From: Hofstenia miamia | Lineage: Eukaryota > Xenacoelomorpha > Acoela | Direction of reading: 5' to 3' | Length of the DNA stretch: 64,000 nucleotides | Assembly: GCA_004352715.1 (NCBI GenBank) | Contig: SCFE01000020.1 | Coordinates: forward strand, 876,713 to 940,712 | Shown here: in pieces, positions 1-10,559 of the stretch | Layout: each line of letters begins with the position of its first letter | Position numbering within the stretch: position 1 is the first letter of the stretch | Made by a program: the position numbers and the translations under genes | Notes under the pieces: model-generated | What the model was told of the DNA's origin: nothing | The model's input: the letters and a program-made list of their open reading frames with translations, nothing else | Database searches by the model: none

Positions 1-173
1 ATGATTTAGTGTTTACACGGTGACAGCGTGAAAGAAGACATTCAATAAAATCAAAATTATTTGATCTACATCTGTATTATAATTACCCTACTTGAGAATT
101 CGTATGTCTTATGTTTTGGGTGTCTTAGGATAATTTGAGACAGATCTGTCTTATGTCACGTGTAAACAGGGTA
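1..173. repeat. Right terminal inverted repeat of a TACCCTG-type TIR transposon
   Basis: A diverged copy of the terminal repeat that bounds the transposon at 58159-63319. It ends in GTGTAAACAGGGTA and is followed by TTA (174-176), the same end and target triplet as the copy ending at 63319. The rest of this element lies before the window. It has many differences from the 63060-63319 copy, so it is an older insertion. Confidence 0.75.
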
Positions 174-292
174 TTAGAGTTGAGTCGCCAATCTGCAACT
201 CAAAACAAGCCGAAAAATTTAATGGGAACACAAGATTTCTTCAAGCGGGGCGACTCACAGCGGGTTGACTCAACTCTAATGGGAACAGGGCC
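174..292. repeat. MITE remnant interrupted by the preceding transposon
   Basis: TTAGAGTTGAGTC at 174 is matched in inverse by GACTCAACTCTAA near 271-283, and the right end reads ATGGGAACAGGGCC. The matching left end (GGCCCTGTTCCCAT) is missing exactly where the TTA target of the preceding element begins. I infer a short PIF/Harbinger-like MITE hit at its TTA by the neighbouring transposon. Confidence 0.5.
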
Positions 293-942
293 TCAAAGGT
301 GCTATTATTTATTGTTTATTATTTATTATAACAGTAACGTAGTAGTTATTATTTAACCAGTAGTTTATGAACGACAAATATAGCTTTCTCTGCAAAAAAA
401 GATTGGAGATTGTTGTTTTCAATTTCCAACAGAAGAAACCAATTTTTCACCTAAGAAAGCATTTTTTCACCTAACGAAGGCAAGTACGACATTTGCCCTA
501 ACAAGCACTTCATTAAATCACATTGGATTGCTTTGCTCGTTTCTTGTATGTCTTATCTAAGTACATCAGATGATGACACGATTCCAATTGCCCAAGATAC
601 CGCAGGTGACACCTATTAATTAAGACGCAATAAATGAGGTGCAACGCAAAAATTTATAACAAGTTTCCTGCGTTTACATATATCCTCTGTTGTGGAGCTT
701 CCAAAATTGATTGGCCTTAGATTGTTCCAGTTGGTTGCGTTTCATTTTGCAATGCACTTCTAGGCAGGGTAATTAATTCGATTTTCTTGGATCGTATTTC
801 GATATTGGGCTTTACATTCGATGAAAATACCAGTACTAGGAGCAGAATTGATCTCATATAGACTTGAATTATCTCCGTTATTTGGCGTGAATGCATTGTG
901 GAAGAGAAATCTGAAAAAGAAACCGAAAATTGTAATTACTAA
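293..942. other. Intergenic stretch, nothing recognised
   Basis: AT-rich sequence with no convincing reading frame, RNA gene or repeat visible by eye. It ends at the 7-bp target duplication AATGTAT (943-949) of the next transposon. Confidence 0.5.
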
Positions 943-1385
943 AATGTATCATAGACATCTAGATATTATCTGGACGTGATGATAATAATTTTACTTTGCC
1001 TTTGGAGGCCATTATATTTGATAATAGAATGACTACTACACATCACGGAAATACAATTTTCAAAGATAGATTTCTTGTATACTTAAAATATATGTGTGCA
1101 TACACTTAAATATGCCTATATAATTTCTGTGTCATAAAAGCATACGTCCATGTAGTAAAAAGTTTTCATAGAAAAGCAATAAACTCACATATAACATATT
1201 TTATAAAAGAAAAATAAAAAACACATTACAAACAAAAAAGTTATTTTCCAACAAGCTTGTGAATCTTTAAATCACTTACTGTAGAATTGTCTTTTATTGA
1301 AAGATCCTTAACTAAATTTTTTGCAAGGCAATTGAAAAATTTCCGTATTATGCTTTTTAAAATTGTGTGACCTTTATGGCATGCT

Positions 1386-3754
1386 TCATTCGAAATAATG
1401 AAGAACTTCTACAAGTGAAGTATAACTTAATTGCTGGAAAACTGCTGGAATATGTTGACTCTTTAAAAATGAAGAAAAGACATCTATGTTGGATTTAATC
1501 TCCATAAATAAACATTGAATCTTTAAGCCAAAACAAAATACAAAGTTTGAAGGGTGTGAAAGTCCTCCTTTATTTACTTGATCAATAAATCGTTTTACAG
1601 AATCATCAATAAGATCAAAGCTTGGGCCGGAGATCTCTAGGTGATCTTCATTTGCCAACAATAGTCTTGTGCAAAAAGCGCAATTACGTCTCCTTGATTC
1701 GGATCTTGCAATAAACCCACTAATGTAGTAAAGTATGTTGTAGTCATTACTATCTGGCTCAAAATCTGGTATATTTTCAACCTCTTTTTGAAGTTGAGAA
1801 GCAATGCACAAGACATTGGGAAATATATGGAAAGATGTGCTAGAGCTACTCTCTGCTAAATCTTCTAAGCTTACGTGAGAATACTTCAGTAAAGATATTG
1901 CTTTAATCTTTTTCTCACTATCTATTAACTGCCTAGCCGAAATGAAATAATTAGCTCCAGATAGTTGGCGATATCGACCAAATCTAGATTCAAGCACATC
2001 TGACTGCAAATTCCCAGTTAACACATATGAAAAATGTCTATTTTTAATTAAATGTAAAGATAGCTCCACAATGACTTTACATGACTGTTTAGTGCTGTAA
2101 ATGTTTCTCTTGATAATCCATTCTTTTTCATATTCTCCCATGTCTGCAAAAAGTCAACAAAATCCATCAACAATACAAGTCTGGAATCATCAACAGATGC
2201 TATCGGTTTTTTCATCAAATCACTTTTGCTTAGTCCGATAGTTGGAATTTTAACATTTAAAACCGACCAAATATCTATTTTTAAAGTTAAAAAACTTGCT
2301 GTATCCTTAAAATCATTTCTATTTAAGGAATTTCCATAAAAAACCAGAGCTGTAGAATTCAACTTGTGAGCCATTTTGAAAGAAAGTAGCAGTGGTTTCT
2401 TCATTAAAGTAATTTAAAAACTTTGGAAGATGAAAGACATTCTTTTTGTGAGCCATTTTGAAAGAAAGTAGCAGTGGTTTCTTCATTAAAGTAATTTAAA
2501 AACTTTGGAAGATGAAAGACATTCTTTGTGTTAAAGTTGTTGTAAATATTTTTAAAATTATGGGTTGGATCAAACAATAAGAATAATTCCGAGCTCTTGT
2601 TGAATGGATTTGGAACTGAACTAGTTAAAGTACCGTCACATAGAAATTTTGAGTAAAACGATCTATTGACGCTATAATTATCCACACATAAACATTCAAT
2701 AAAAAACCCAGCATCAACAACTGTTCTCATAACTGAGAGAAATTCCTCAAATTGTGTCTTGGCAAGAGATTCAGTTTGCGGGTAAATTTGTACAACATCT
2801 TGGTATTTTCCAGCTATTGATTTTATCATAAAGCAAAGAGCAGTTGAACAAGGAATTCCACCAATTTGGCCAGTAACAACTCCTGCAGAGTATTCTACAC
2901 GTTTTGATAAGTAGATCTCATCAATCATCATTATAACACTTTTTTCAAAAACATTTAAGCTTGATATTCTCATTGAAAGATATTTGCTCAAACTGTCATT
3001 AGATGATGTATCACCATATCGAGTTATAATAGATAACCGCTTAATTGAAGGTAGTGCAAAAACTTGTAAATCTAATAAAGATTTGTACGCAGCAGTACTT
3101 GTACTGTAGATAATATAAGAAAACATAAGAAGTTTTGAAGAATACCGTCGAGTGCACTTTGGCTTTATAAGTAAATTGATTTGTTCCAGTGAAAATTGTA
3201 ATAAATAATTAACAGAATCTCCATAATCATTATTAAAGGTCAAAGACTCTAGTGTAGACTTCAAAAAGTTAATATTCAAATCCTTTTTACTCTCAAAACC
3301 ATTAAAACTTTTTAGAAAAGCCATCAAATTGGTAACTTGAGAAAAAAGAGTTATTTTTGCTTGGCATATTGATTCATAAAGTTTTTTTGAGAGATGACAT
3401 TTATGACTAAAAAGAGTTACTGTTAAATCTGTATGAACAACCAAAGAACAAACAATATCCGGACCATGATCAGATAATGCTATAAAGTTAATCAAAAGTT
3501 TATCTTCATACAAGGTGTAAGAAAAACCTTCTGGAATAGGATCCATTGCACGATTCAGTTTATTGTATATATCAGAAACTGATTCAACCAAATCATTTCT
3601 TAAGAAAGTTTCACTCAATTCATTAATTTGATTTACTTCAACTGATCTCCGAGACTCTGCTGAAGAACTCTGTCCTCGAAATTGGGGCGATTTTGAGGAA
3701 AAATAGGATGGAAGTTCATTAAAAATGGAGGGAACAGCGTCTTTTTGCAGTAAT
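1386..3754 (-). pseudogene. P-element-like transposase, catalytic and C-terminal region (broken)
   Basis: This is the second exon of the transposase. A splice acceptor (TTTATTTAG) precedes 3754, and the frame is open from there to 2404, upstream of the first visible start. The order of motifs follows P/THAP9 transposases: a SKLLMFSYIIYSTSTAAYK segment, VIMMIDEIYLS with a candidate catalytic acid, CLCVDNYSVNRSF, then LLFDPTHNFKNI resembling the D-P-x-H-x-x-K-N signature. Downstream, in other frames, come FKMAHKLNSTAL (2048-2404) and SYVLTGNLQSDVLE (1386-2141), which match the C-terminal part of the family. The frame is lost first at a perfect 82-bp tandem duplication (2364-2527) and again near 2045-2050. 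It acts in the nucleus on the element's own ends if intact; here it is a pseudogene. The superfamily call is confident; the exact lineage is not. Confidence 0.87.
2364..2527. repeat. Perfect 82-bp tandem duplication inside the transposase
   Basis: Units 2364-2445 and 2446-2527 are identical. The unit is not a multiple of three, so it shifts the transposase frame and creates a premature stop at about 2404. Perfect identity means it is very young or an assembly artefact. Confidence 0.95.
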
Positions 3755-4026
3755 CTAAATAAAAACTCGTAGCATAGACAGAGTACATTTAATTTATTTC
3801 AATATTTATTAAAAATTATAAGTGATAAAATATAGGTACAATAATACAATTACATCTTAAATTAATGCAATTCAATTTCTGCGGATCTTTCAGTTTTCAT
3901 TACTGTAATAGGCATTGTCATTATTTGCTTAAAGTAGTCTTGGGTTCAGATTCAAAATTCATTTGAAATTTTATAAATTAGAGTATAGACATGTGTACAG
4001 CTACTACTAATATAAAAACAACGTAC

Positions 4027-4282
4027 CTTTGTTTCAAAAACCCCTTCGTTTTGAACGTACTGTATTTTTATCTAATCTGCAATCAATAAAATCCTTGACA
4101 GTAAAATGTAGTGAACACAGACGACTGTTTACTGTAGGAACAAAGTCATTACGTGAAATTCTTCGTATCCACACTTTCAATAGCTCACGATTGTGCATAG
4201 GAAACCGATGCAAAGTAATTGAGTTCTTTTCCGTTTTATCATAGCCACTACGGCATCCAACCGCAACACAATTATTCACCAT
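4027..4282 (-). pseudogene. THAP zinc-finger DNA-binding exon of the P-like transposase
   Basis: The 82-codon frame begins MVNNCVAVGC and shows the C2CH layout of a THAP domain: C-x4-C at residues 5 and 10, the HRFP proline, a tryptophan in LLKVWIRRI, and RLCSLHF supplying the C-x2-H pair. In P transposases this domain binds the transposon's subterminal DNA. A splice donor (AAAG/GTACGT) lies at 4026-4027, but a TGA at 4034-4036 falls just before it, so the frame does not reach the donor. The start is the first ATG upstream of the first zinc cysteine. The exon reads towards the transposase body at 3754. Confidence 0.88.
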
Positions 4283-4468
4283 TGTAAAATGAATGACTAA
4301 TTAACATTTGCGTGCAAGCAATCAGAATTTAATAGCGCCTCAAGTGGCATTGAATTTGCTTACCCGATGTCAGAAGTGGTGATACGTGATAGCCTCCAAA
4401 GGATTGCGTAATTTAATTATTTAAAGCAGCATCGCGTCCAGATAATATCTAGATGTCCATGAATGTAT

Positions 4469-5564
4469 AGAAACTAAATTAAATTTTCAAATGAATTAGA
4501 AAATCCAAAAGAACAATAAATTAATTTTGAATTAGATAGCACATTGCATCGTGTTTGATAGAAAAAAAGAGTAATATGTATAATTGAATAAAACATTTAG
4601 CACATTGGATCGTGATTGATGTAGCACTGTAATGTAAGTAACGTAATATGATGATAAGCAAGCAATGCTCAAACATTAAAAGCAGTCATTTAAGCGTACA
4701 CATGGCCTAATTTCATGTTAGCCAAGTTCGTGATAGCTGAATCTTGTGCAGCAATACCTCTTATATTGAAGAATCTTAAATAAAGGCATCTTTGGTCTGC
4801 TCAGCGAGCTTGCGGTCCATGGCCCAAAAATCCGAACCTTAGGAGATAATTGACGCCCAGTGCTTTGATCTTGGAAAACGCATAGAATTTCTTCCATGTT
4901 CCACACTTGAACCAGAGAAAATTTGAAAAGTCTTGATTTACCAAAAAAATTGTAAAAATATTAAAGTTACACATGTGGAAGTTATGAGAAATTTCATGTT
5001 TATTTAAAACAAAAACTTGTATGTATCGCATGCGAGGATACAAAGTTTTACCTTGTAAATGTAAATCCCTTCACATAGAAAATTTCCACTTTTTGATACA
5101 ATTAATTATTCTCTATAAGTCTTAATCAAGAACTGTTTGTCAGAGAGATAAAATTGTACTCGTTTTGAAAAGATTTTACTAAATGATACGAAAATACGAA
5201 TATAATTTTGACATATCATTTATTAAAATTTCAATCTTTAAATTATTATAAAAATAATTTATGAATAGAAAATAGCAAAACTCCATTTAACTTATTTTTA
5301 TCTTATTTCTAAAAAATATTTTTAAATCTGATCAAAGAAAATATATTCTGTATAAATTTGTTATGCGTGAAATTATTCGCACATTGGTAAAAAATATATA
5401 TCGCATCCCCTTTTCAAAAGTGACACAAGTAAAAAAAACACAACTCAGAATGGAACACGGTGACCCTAGTTCAGCTTAATTGACTAATAACATCATTTAG
5501 TTGGTTAGTTAAAGAGCTTAGTTGCAACACTTTTGATGTTTGATGGAGTATCATTTGTAAATTA
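4469..5564. other. Intergenic AT-rich stretch, nothing recognised
   Basis: Only short frames without family resemblance are seen on either strand. No RNA gene or ordered repeat is apparent. The last part (about 5465-5564) may be decayed LINE sequence continuous with the next feature, but stop codons prevent a clear reading. Confidence 0.4.
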
Positions 5565-5891
5565 ATGTTATATAAATTAATGGCTTCTATTTTAATATAC
5601 GCTTCACCCATATGGTATGCGAATTTAACAGATGTGCTTAAACTCGATCGTTTTCCATCAATGTGTACAAAATGGATTACCACTGGTATTTCTTATAAAA
5701 ATCGTCTTTTAAATTTGAAAATTCTCCCGATTTCTCTGCAACTCCAAGTAAATTATTTGTTTATGAATAAATTAGTAAATAACAAATATGACAAACATTT
5801 TCAACTTTATTTCGCTTTATTCTTCAAACTACAAGAACATGCGTTCTCAAGATCTAATGTTATTTCGATTTTTAAGGTGATGCTGTTTTAA
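5565..5891 (+). pseudogene. LINE reverse-transcriptase C-terminal fragment
   Basis: The frame contains ILIYASPIWYANLTDVLKLD, which matches the thumb region of non-LTR retrotransposon reverse transcriptases, where a P-x-L-x-Y-x-x-P-x-W block is followed by a basic 'lqn..lR.I' segment. The next residues (RFPSMCTKWITTG) fit the latter. No catalytic motif is present, no start codon is needed, and the frame decays on both sides. It is a 5'-truncated, dead LINE scrap; the clade cannot be set from this length. Confidence 0.6.
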
Positions 5892-7464
5892 TATGCCTTT
5901 GATCATCTCAAACTTAAATTTAATGAAAACTATCATTGTTCTAAATTTTTGTTTGTAGTGCCAATATTATGGTAATAAATCATTTTAATAATTAATAATA
6001 ATATTGGATTTCTTGCAAAGATCTTGAAAGTTTTTAAAAAAACTTGATAAGATATTTATTCTTAGATTTCTTTCATAGTTCTTGAATATTTCGGAAGGGG
6101 TTTAAAAAAAATATTTTCTTTAATCTTTTTCAGCAAACTTGAATGTTTTTTAAGAAAAAAAATAAGAAATAAGAGTTTCTAGCACATTATCAGGTAAATG
6201 AAATTTTCACAGCATATGTAAAAATATAATATGTATTGAAACTTACAAGTACTGCTTAATATTTCGTATATAGCACAAGTATTGCAATACTTGTAAGGTC
6301 ATTAATAGTTTCTTGTAAGCTTTAAGATTCTTTTAAGCATTAAAAACATTCAGGTTGTACTTATTGAATGGTTTTGAAATTCATGTAAATTGGACAAAGA
6401 ATAAATAATATACTAATAATTATAATAGTTTATTTAAATGAAAATAGTGTTGAGAAAAGGGCAATAACGATGGTCATGATCACGACGTCAAGAACCTCCT
6501 CCTCTAGATCCGGTTCTAATTAATATGTTTTTATTTAAAATGAAATCAAAAGTGGTATTCATTAGAATTTTTATAGAATCCGATAGAAAACGGTCGAATT
6601 GCAGACATGTTGTTGAGCTCAAAATCATTTTGCATGATGTTCTCTAAAATTCCCGCAATTTCATAAATTCCAATTGCATTAAAATGTTCGTGTATATCAA
6701 AATTTCGTAGTTATGAAGTTTTGCATTATAAAAAAGTGAATAAAGGCTAGAAATATATTATTTCGAAGATTGATGGTGGATAATGAAAACTTTCACCAGT
6801 TCAGAATTGGTCACTGTTAATTTTCTCACAAATACATAAATCTGTTTGGAATGTGAGGTGGAAAGTTCTAAATTCTATGATTGCAATAATTCGTGCACCA
6901 TTTTAAAAATTTGTGGGAAAAAGACACATTAATTTCAGCATGCTTAAATGCGGTTTGATGTTGCTATATAGACTAGATTTCAATTTATTCATAAAGTTCT
7001 AAATAAATTACTTATTTCTTATTTACGTACACCATTTGAGTATATTTTCTTCATTCAATTTTGATAGACTACGATCATTCTCAATAATGCTTACTTCATA
7101 ATCTGGATATAGGTATAATATATCCTATTAAGAGACGAGAATATGCCGTAAAATTCCCTAAAATTGAAAAATAGGTAAATTAGAAGAAGATATTACTGGC
7201 GATATAATGTTGAACATCAGTTGGATGTTAGCACATAGAAATAGACCAATTTGATTATGACAAATATGAATTAAATATAGATGCAGCATAGATGTATGTA
7301 ACAAATCAAGCGCTAATTTTTATGGATCAGGTTAAAATTCGGTTAAGTTAAGAAGCAACCCGATCAGGTTAATCCTATTAAAGTAGATTGGGACGAACAG
7401 CACTAATTATTATTATTATTTTCTAATAAAGCTTTTTGGTTGCTATTTCATTTATTCAATCTAG
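5892..7464. other. AT-rich non-coding stretch, probable intron or upstream intergenic DNA
   Basis: No exon with good splice signals was found here, although the downstream gene needs at least one more upstream exon because its first visible exon begins at an acceptor. A more GC-rich patch near 6460-6520 did not give a supportable reading frame. Confidence 0.35.
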
Positions 7465-10400
7465 GCTATTGCATTTCTCTGCGGCTCTGCTACAGTGTTA
7501 TTCACATTATACAAATCAAACACTGGTAGATTTTACTATGGCATCTTTGTCCAATATGATATATCAGATAAAGAAGTCGAAGATTTGGGTGAGTAATTGT
7601 TTATACATTTATTCAGTAGGCTTAAACAAAATATATTTCAAATACTTCCTCGTAAGCATTTCACTAAATATAGTGCAAGTAAAAAAGTGGCGACACATTA
7701 AATGCACTTTTGATAACAAACGAATAGATGCTTAAGAAATATATTTGAAAATATAATTGTCTCAGCTTGTAATCTGGTGACAAAGTTATTTGACAAGTTT
7801 GCCATGCAAAGCGTGACACGCATATAAACGACTTGAAACTGAATCCATTTAATGGAGTCTAAGTTCTTAAATTATTTGGTGTTGGGATTCAAGGATTTAA
7901 CTCATTAATTCTTCCAGATTTGTGGGATTTTTTTCTCATTCTCTATAGGTACTATGTCCATTGCATAACTTGAATATTATAATTGGAAAGATAATTCTTT
8001 TGTCAATTTTGAGGTATGAGGGGTTGCTTCACATTGTTCTAAGATCCATGAATCGGGATATAAGCAGGTTGCATATGGTACAAATTCCTCGAATATTTGG
8101 TAATATTTTGAACTATAAATTGTACCAGTGCCATCTACAACTTTTTCAGATTGGTTTCAGCAAGTTACAAAATGAATTCAGATTTTACAAATTGAATTCA
8201 GTTATATACAAAAACTGTTCAGATAATTACAAATTCATTAGTCAATTTCTAAATTGAGTTCAGATTTTACAAATTGAGTTCAAATATTTACAACCATGAA
8301 AAATACTTGAGTTTTCTTTCTGCATTTTAAACATAATTAAGCATTTACGTGAAGATATATGGTTGTTTTAGTAAAATATCACAGATTTGTGTGATAAAGA
8401 CTAAATATTAATTATGAAAAATTTGTTAATTAAATGTATAAATTTTAGCATTTCACACAAAATCCATTACACGAAATATTTTTTGCTACGTTGCATGATG
8501 GCATATGAAAATTGATTTTGCGTGCTATCTTAATACATAGCATAAATATATTTTTGCAATTCCTCTAAATTGTCCTGCATGTTTATGGCCTCACAAAATC
8601 TTTCTGCATCTTGAAGTAATCCGCATTGTAGTGCTGCCTTTATTCAAAGGAAATGTTTCTCAGATTTTGGGGCAATTTGCATTTTATTTCACATATATTT
8701 TCTTGAGAATGTATGGGATAATGGGCAAATAAAATTTTCCAAAATCTAGCAAACATATCATTTGAAGAAAGCTAGCAACGAAATGCGTATTGCTTCATGA
8801 TACAGACAGATTTCCAGACTGTAGAAAAATGCAGGCCAATTTAGAGCAAATGCTAAACATATTTCTTATGCCATGTATGAAGATAGCACATGAAATCAAT
8901 TTTCGTATGCCACTGCATGTCAAAAATATTTCATAGTAAGAAATATTTCATGTAATGATATAGTTGTATGAACTTCTTCAGTAATGCCTTCATTACCAAT
9001 ACCTGTGTAGGCTCAAAAGTAGCCAACCACTTGTGAACCACCAGTGGCAGAAACGGTGGGCCATACACCATTGGCTAACTGATGGTCCACTGTTGGCAAA
9101 AGTATGATTTCAGCATCAGAGCAATGTCTCAAACTTAACAGTAGCAAACTTTTATATTGATAGGGTTTAAACATTTCAGTTTAAACTAGCACAAACCCAA
9201 CAAAGGATTGAAGCCCATGCTAGCAAGCTTACCATTTAAATTGATTTTAAGTTGGCAAAGGAAAATATAAAGTTTTCTTAATATAGGCAATAACATCAAG
9301 CATACAAAAATGCACAATTTAAATATGTTTTTCAATTTCAGAAGAAATTGCAATTTTTAAACATTTTTCCCCAATTTTAATTACTCATATAGACATTAAT
9401 TTCAAGGTCAACAAATAATTATGAATAAATAATTTTCAAATTTCCTTCTTCACACATATCTTATAATTTTTGCAAACAGAAAATTGCACAAAAGCTCTTC
9501 ATAATGAATTTGATATATTTATAAGATCTAAGAATCATAATTATGAATAATATTTTAATTCCAAGCATTAGCTCATATATTATTAATGATAGGCCTGTGG
9601 ACCACTGGTGGCTATAGCTATAAGTGGCTGTAATTGCCACTCCTGCCACTGTTTCCCCACCAACGTTCAACTGGTGGGAACTGGTGGGCGCCTGTGCCAG
9701 TGATTCTCCACCAGTGGATCACTGGTGGTGGCTACATGGGATGAATCATTGCTTTCTATTAGGTGTAAGAGGTTCTAATAATGTAGTTTCTTAAATTTTT
9801 TTAGAACTGCCTATCTTTGGGTGTTGAAAGTATGATCTAAGCAGTTTATTTTTAAATTATTATTTCTTATGTTTGGAAAATGACTTTAAAACTTTAATTT
9901 CTAATTTTGGTTTGTGTTAGGTGTTACCACAAATTGGATATCTCTTGCACAATCGATGGTTTGGTATCAACTTGTTAGTGGATTTAATATTTTCTGGTAT
10001 GCAATTGTACTTGGAATAATGGGATTATGCGGAAAAGCAGATAAAATTCTTGACGCCTCAATTTCTGAAAGTGTTGAATTTATTGTGATACTTCTAGCAC
10101 TCTGGCAGGGTGAGTACATTTAACGTCTATGCATCACTGAGAATCAGCAGTTTGAGAATTTATTTTTAGCACTTAAGACCTGTCTCTTATACACATCATT
10201 TGCTGATGGAGAAAATCAGTTTCTAGCAAATACTCATCTAATGTTATCAAAAGTGAATTAAAGCAATATTGATAATGCAAATTAAATATATATAAAATGC
10301 AATTGTTACATTTTTTTCAATTCATGTTTTAGTTGGAAGTGGATTTTGGGCAAATTTCTTGACAAGCCACACATATGAAACATTTAATAAGGGTGACCCA

Positions 10401-10496
10401 TTCAGCATTGGCTGGGTTGAAGTGATTGGACATCTTGGATACGTTTTTTCATTTGCTGTTCTTGCCTTACTAATTGTAAGAAAGGCAATTGCTTAA
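7465..10496 (+). CDS. Multi-exon gene for an unrecognised four-helix membrane protein (3' part)
   Basis: Three exons with matching phase are read: 7465-7588 (acceptor CTAG, donor G/GTGAGT), 9921-10109 (acceptor TTAG, donor G/GTGAGT) and 10333-10496 (acceptor TTTTAG, ending in TAA at 10494). Both introns are phase 1, and the joins restore complete codons. The 158 visible residues hold four hydrophobic segments: AIAFLCGSATVLFTLY at the start; VSGFNIFWYAIVLGIMG; SVEFIVILLALWQVGSGFW across the exon 2/3 join; and LGYVFSFAVLALLIVRKAIA at the C-terminus. A polar loop (YDISDKEVEDLG) links helices one and two. The start codon is upstream of 7465 and was not found; other phase-1 exons could lie in the first intron. 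A MITE occupies that intron, and an adapter artefact sits in the second. I do not recognise the family. It is the only host-gene candidate in the window. Confidence 0.75.
8160..8290. repeat. Short imperfect tandem repeat
   Basis: Variants of TTCAGATTTTACAAATTGA recur four to five times at about 24-45 bp spacing within the first intron of the membrane-protein gene. It is degenerate, with no coding meaning. Confidence 0.6.
9014..9740. mobile_element. MITE family A, copy 1 (intronic)
   Basis: The left end GTAGCCAACC with CCACCAGTGG repeats is mirrored by CCACCAGTGG and GGTGGCTACATGGG on the right. The interior shares GTTTAAACTAGCACAAACCC and following sequence with the copies at 50033 and 63498. 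The ends carry near-palindromic CTGGTGG/CCACCAG runs able to form hairpins. It has no coding capacity and is the most diverged of the copies here. Confidence 0.78.
10180..10197. other. Tn5 mosaic-end (library adapter) sequence in an intron
   Basis: CTGTCTCTTATACACATC matches 18 consecutive bases of the 19-bp Tn5/Nextera mosaic end. Such a string is not expected in animal DNA and recurs twice more in this window. It marks a likely chimeric read or patched gap in intron 2 of the membrane-protein gene. Confidence 0.85.
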
Positions 10497-10553
10497 ATGT
10501 TAGCATTTGTAATTATTACAAATCTGTCTGTCGATATCAAATATCAGGATAAA

Positions 10554-10559
10554 AATAAA
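10554..10559 (+). promoter_or_regulatory. Candidate poly(A) signal of the membrane-protein gene
   Basis: AATAAA lies 58 bp after the stop codon. The spacing is plausible, but the hexamer is common in AT-rich DNA. Confidence 0.4.

Larger units (their letters stand above)
950..4461 (-). mobile_element. P-element-like DNA transposon, complete ends
   Basis: The ends are 32-bp terminal inverted repeats (950-981 and 4430-4461) with two mismatches. They start CATRGACATCTAG and are flanked by a 7-bp direct repeat AATGTAT (943-949 and 4462-4468). A second inverted motif CCTTTGGAGGC/GCCTCCAAAGG lies about 50-60 bp inside each end. Inside, on the minus strand, are a THAP zinc-finger exon and a transposase body, the architecture of the P/THAP9 superfamily. 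P elements usually give 8-bp duplications; 7 bp is what I can align. The transposase frame is broken, so the copy is probably inactive on its own, though its ends could still be mobilised. Confidence 0.88.

Noticed and set aside
6460-6530. GC-richer patch with possible membrane-type frame on the minus strand
   Set aside because: Fewer than 30 codons, no splice signals or start, no repeat partner seen.
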